Source of the DNA: Gyrodactylus bullatarudis
Lineage: Eukaryota; Platyhelminthes; Monogenea; Gyrodactylidea; Gyrodactylidae
Direction of reading: 5' to 3'
Assembly: GCA_012064415.1 (NCBI GenBank)
Contig: SSNU01000165.1
Coordinates: forward strand, 24,313 to 88,312
Length of the DNA: 64,000 nt
Shown here: positions 61,748 through 64,000 of the stretch, piece after piece
Position numbering within the stretch: position 1 is the first letter of the stretch
Layout: every line of letters starts with the position of its first letter
Translations under genes and position numbers: made by a program
The notes under the pieces: model-generated
Databases searched by the model: none
What the model was told of the DNA's origin: nothing
What the model saw: only the letters and a program-made list of their open reading frames with translations

Positions 61748-62439
61748 GGATCTTTTAAGAATATCTATTTTTCATCTGTTGTGAAGATGCTATTGGATAA
61801 TACATAAGAATAACCCGTTCACTTTTGAAATATGCAATTCCGGAGTTATATTTTATTTATCTTGAAAAAACTTATATTATTTGGAAATAGGATTGCTATA
61901 GGATCACTTAGCAATACCTCTTGATATGATGTAACAAGATTCTGACTTCTTGCATCCTCTGAGACATTTTTTGTTGAATAAATTAAATCCTTCCCTAATT
62001 TGATCCAATTTAACTGTTATGAATGCAAAATTTTTTGACAATTCATCATTTTCAATCTTAACTCAGAGAAATTCTTGTTAACATGAAAATAACTATTCAA
62101 AATTGTAATTATGATTCTTTCACATCCAACCAAACAGTTTGCTATAAAATCCAAGAATTTGCATAAATAAACCTATAACTTCTATTATTGAGTTCACTCC
62201 ATATTTCTTCTATTCTTTACTCATATATTTAAAATCTCTTGAATTAATTTTACTTCAGAAAATGATATATTTTGAATTTTTGGAAACGCTATGATCTTTT
62301 AGAATCGAATTTCACCATAGAAAGTCCAAGAAAAAGTTAATTTTCATACTTTCTTTCAAATTCTTAAGAACTTCTTAAACAAATAATTTTTTCGAAAATA
62401 TTGATTCTAAACTAACGTGATTGATCGAATTACATATCT

Positions 62440-63250
62440 GAAATCAATAAAAATGTTGACTTCTTAAGTACAAGAGTGAGTATCTGGGACAATTTTGAAA
62501 TTCAAAAAACAGTTTAATCTGTGTCAGATTGAATTTTTCGAAAATGTTCTTTATTTTAATAATTTATCGGCTTATTTCATTGCGATATTAAACTTTTTCT
62601 TCATTAATCGATCAAAAGTGTTGAGTTTTTAGTAAATTGTCACCATGTCAACTAGCTTTATATTGATAAGTACACCTGGCTTCCTTCTAATATTAGAATA
62701 TCTGAAGCTAGGTAACATAAAGTTAGAAATTTATGATTTTTACAAAATTCTCAATTTTTCATCAAGAACTTGAATTTGTTGGAATCTATATCAGGAGACC
62801 CAGGAAAGATTATGATATGGTATTTCAAATCTCGAGTTAGGATCAAACTTGAACCTAGAGTTTAAATTTTTGTCAATGTCAAAGTGAACCACGGATCAAA
62901 ATTTTGATTTTTAGGATCACGATTAATCCTGGAATGAAATTTGTAATGAAACTCACAATAGCAAGTAGAGAAAATGACCAAAAAACTAAATCAGCATATT
63001 TTATTCAAATGACTTTTGATCAACTTTTGATCGATTTCTCACTCTGAAATCAAAGTTCAAAAAATGGGAATTTGGTGCCAAATTGAGATTTAAAATATCC
63101 CATAATTTTTATAAAACTTAATGTTCTCAAATCTTTTTTTCATATTCTGAAATTGGGGCCTCATAATCTAGATTCCAAAATGTTTTGATAAAACTCCATT
63201 TCCTGATGAACTAATTGAGGATTTTGGAAAACTTATAAATTCTCGATTTT
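62440..63250. repeat. Two adjacent foldback elements
   Basis: 62440-62665 is the 3678-type fragment ending CACCATGTCAACTAGCTTTA. 62700-63250 is a third-subfamily copy with start AAGCTAGGTAACATAAAGTT, centre AAAAAATGGGAATTTGGTGC and right arm GGGGCCTCATAATCTAGATT. They are head-to-tail with about 35 bp between them. Confidence 0.65.
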
Positions 63251-64000
63251 ACTAGGAGATATCTTAAAGATCGGTAAACCATCATGCTTCAAGTTGAGAA
63301 TAAATATCCATTGGTAAGAGAATAATTTCAAATCATTTTAAATACAGATTTAGTAGGCGCTACAAAGCTATCCATTATTTAAAAAGTCGCCATTCCCATT
63401 CTATACACAAGGAAAACGAGACTTTAATCTCCCTCCTTCCCGTTAGTTAAATCAAGATTTTTGAATTACATAGTTTCTTACTTTAATTGATGTTATGGGA
63501 GTTCAGAGAGCTAATTATTTCTTTTGTCTCTTATCTTGGGATAAATCTACAAGGCAAAATTAATATAGATATCTTTTCTTTTTTGTATGTCAGTTAATTG
63601 AAATCTTTATCTATCAAACCCTCTGTGTAACTATGATTTCAAAAATTGAGGTTTAAAACAGTCCTAGTTAATCTTACAAAAGTGGATAAACTCTTCTCTA
63701 GATTTTTCAACATGATTTAACATAAAATTTTTGCGGAGCTTTCTTAGCCGAGAGTTTTGTCAGATTTTTATTTCAAATTAAGCGTATTTAATTAGATGAA
63801 TTCTTGGAAATCGATAAATTAAAACCCTTAAAGTCCCAAATTAATTTTTTTATCACAAAAATTAGAAAATTTGTAACCTCACCAAAAAAATACATTATTT
63901 CGTATTGTGCTTGTCTAGTTTGTCTTTTTTCTTATTCAGAAGATTCAAGGTATTATCAGTGATTCAAAGAAACCTGAATTATTGTAAATATTTTGCGCTT
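63251..64000. other. Right window edge, nothing recognised
   Basis: AT-rich sequence without coding features or repeats that I can identify. Confidence 0.4.

Noticed and set aside
1..64000. CRISPR arrays or bacterial operons
   Set aside because: No regularly spaced direct repeats, and the genes are spliced animal genes.

Overview
This is an AT-rich, intron-containing animal genome window that is gene-poor and loaded with transposable-element debris. The metazoan call rests on an NK3-class homeobox gene, a four-repeat annexin pair, a dystrobrevin-like EF-hand segment, a transmembrane adenylyl-cyclase architecture and a TRAIP-like RING protein. Several introns are only 31-48 bp. Together with arthropod-style Helitron, Penelope, piggyBac, mariner and KRBA2-type integrase sequences this suggests a small invertebrate. 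The sequence does not let me name the phylum with confidence.

Layout: 1-1055 is a broken integrase gene of the KRBA2/SCAND3 type. 2728-7786 (minus) is a nine-exon annexin that has lost its calcium-site signatures. 10886-19403 (plus) is a seven-exon conventional annexin of 338 residues. The two are transcribed divergently from a shared 3.1-kb spacer. 20863-24395 (minus) is a two-exon adenylyl-cyclase-like membrane protein whose catalytic residues look eroded. 25.3-27.1 kb is a nest of LINE and SINE pieces. 28937-31062 (plus) is a two-exon bagpipe/Nkx3-type homeobox gene with a good TATA box. 31-47.9 kb has no convincing host gene, only LINE, Penelope and MITE fragments. 47969-49001 (minus) is a two-exon RING/coiled-coil gene. 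50-58 kb holds a Penelope terminal element with hammerhead-like motifs, a piggyBac remnant, a mariner-like element and a Penelope GIY-YIG fragment between long inverted repeats. 58571-59865 (plus) carries two consecutive exons of a dystrobrevin-like gene whose ends lie outside the window or were not found.

The commonest structure is a family of long palindromic (foldback) elements of about 0.5-0.7 kb, more than a dozen full or partial copies, many of them inside introns. I see no multi-gene pathway cluster. The points most worth following are the calcium-site-free annexin beside a canonical one, the apparent pseudo-cyclase, the 31-bp introns, the hammerhead-like motifs and the foldback family. 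All splice joins were inferred by hand from reading phase, GT/AG borders and family alignment from memory; no search was run.
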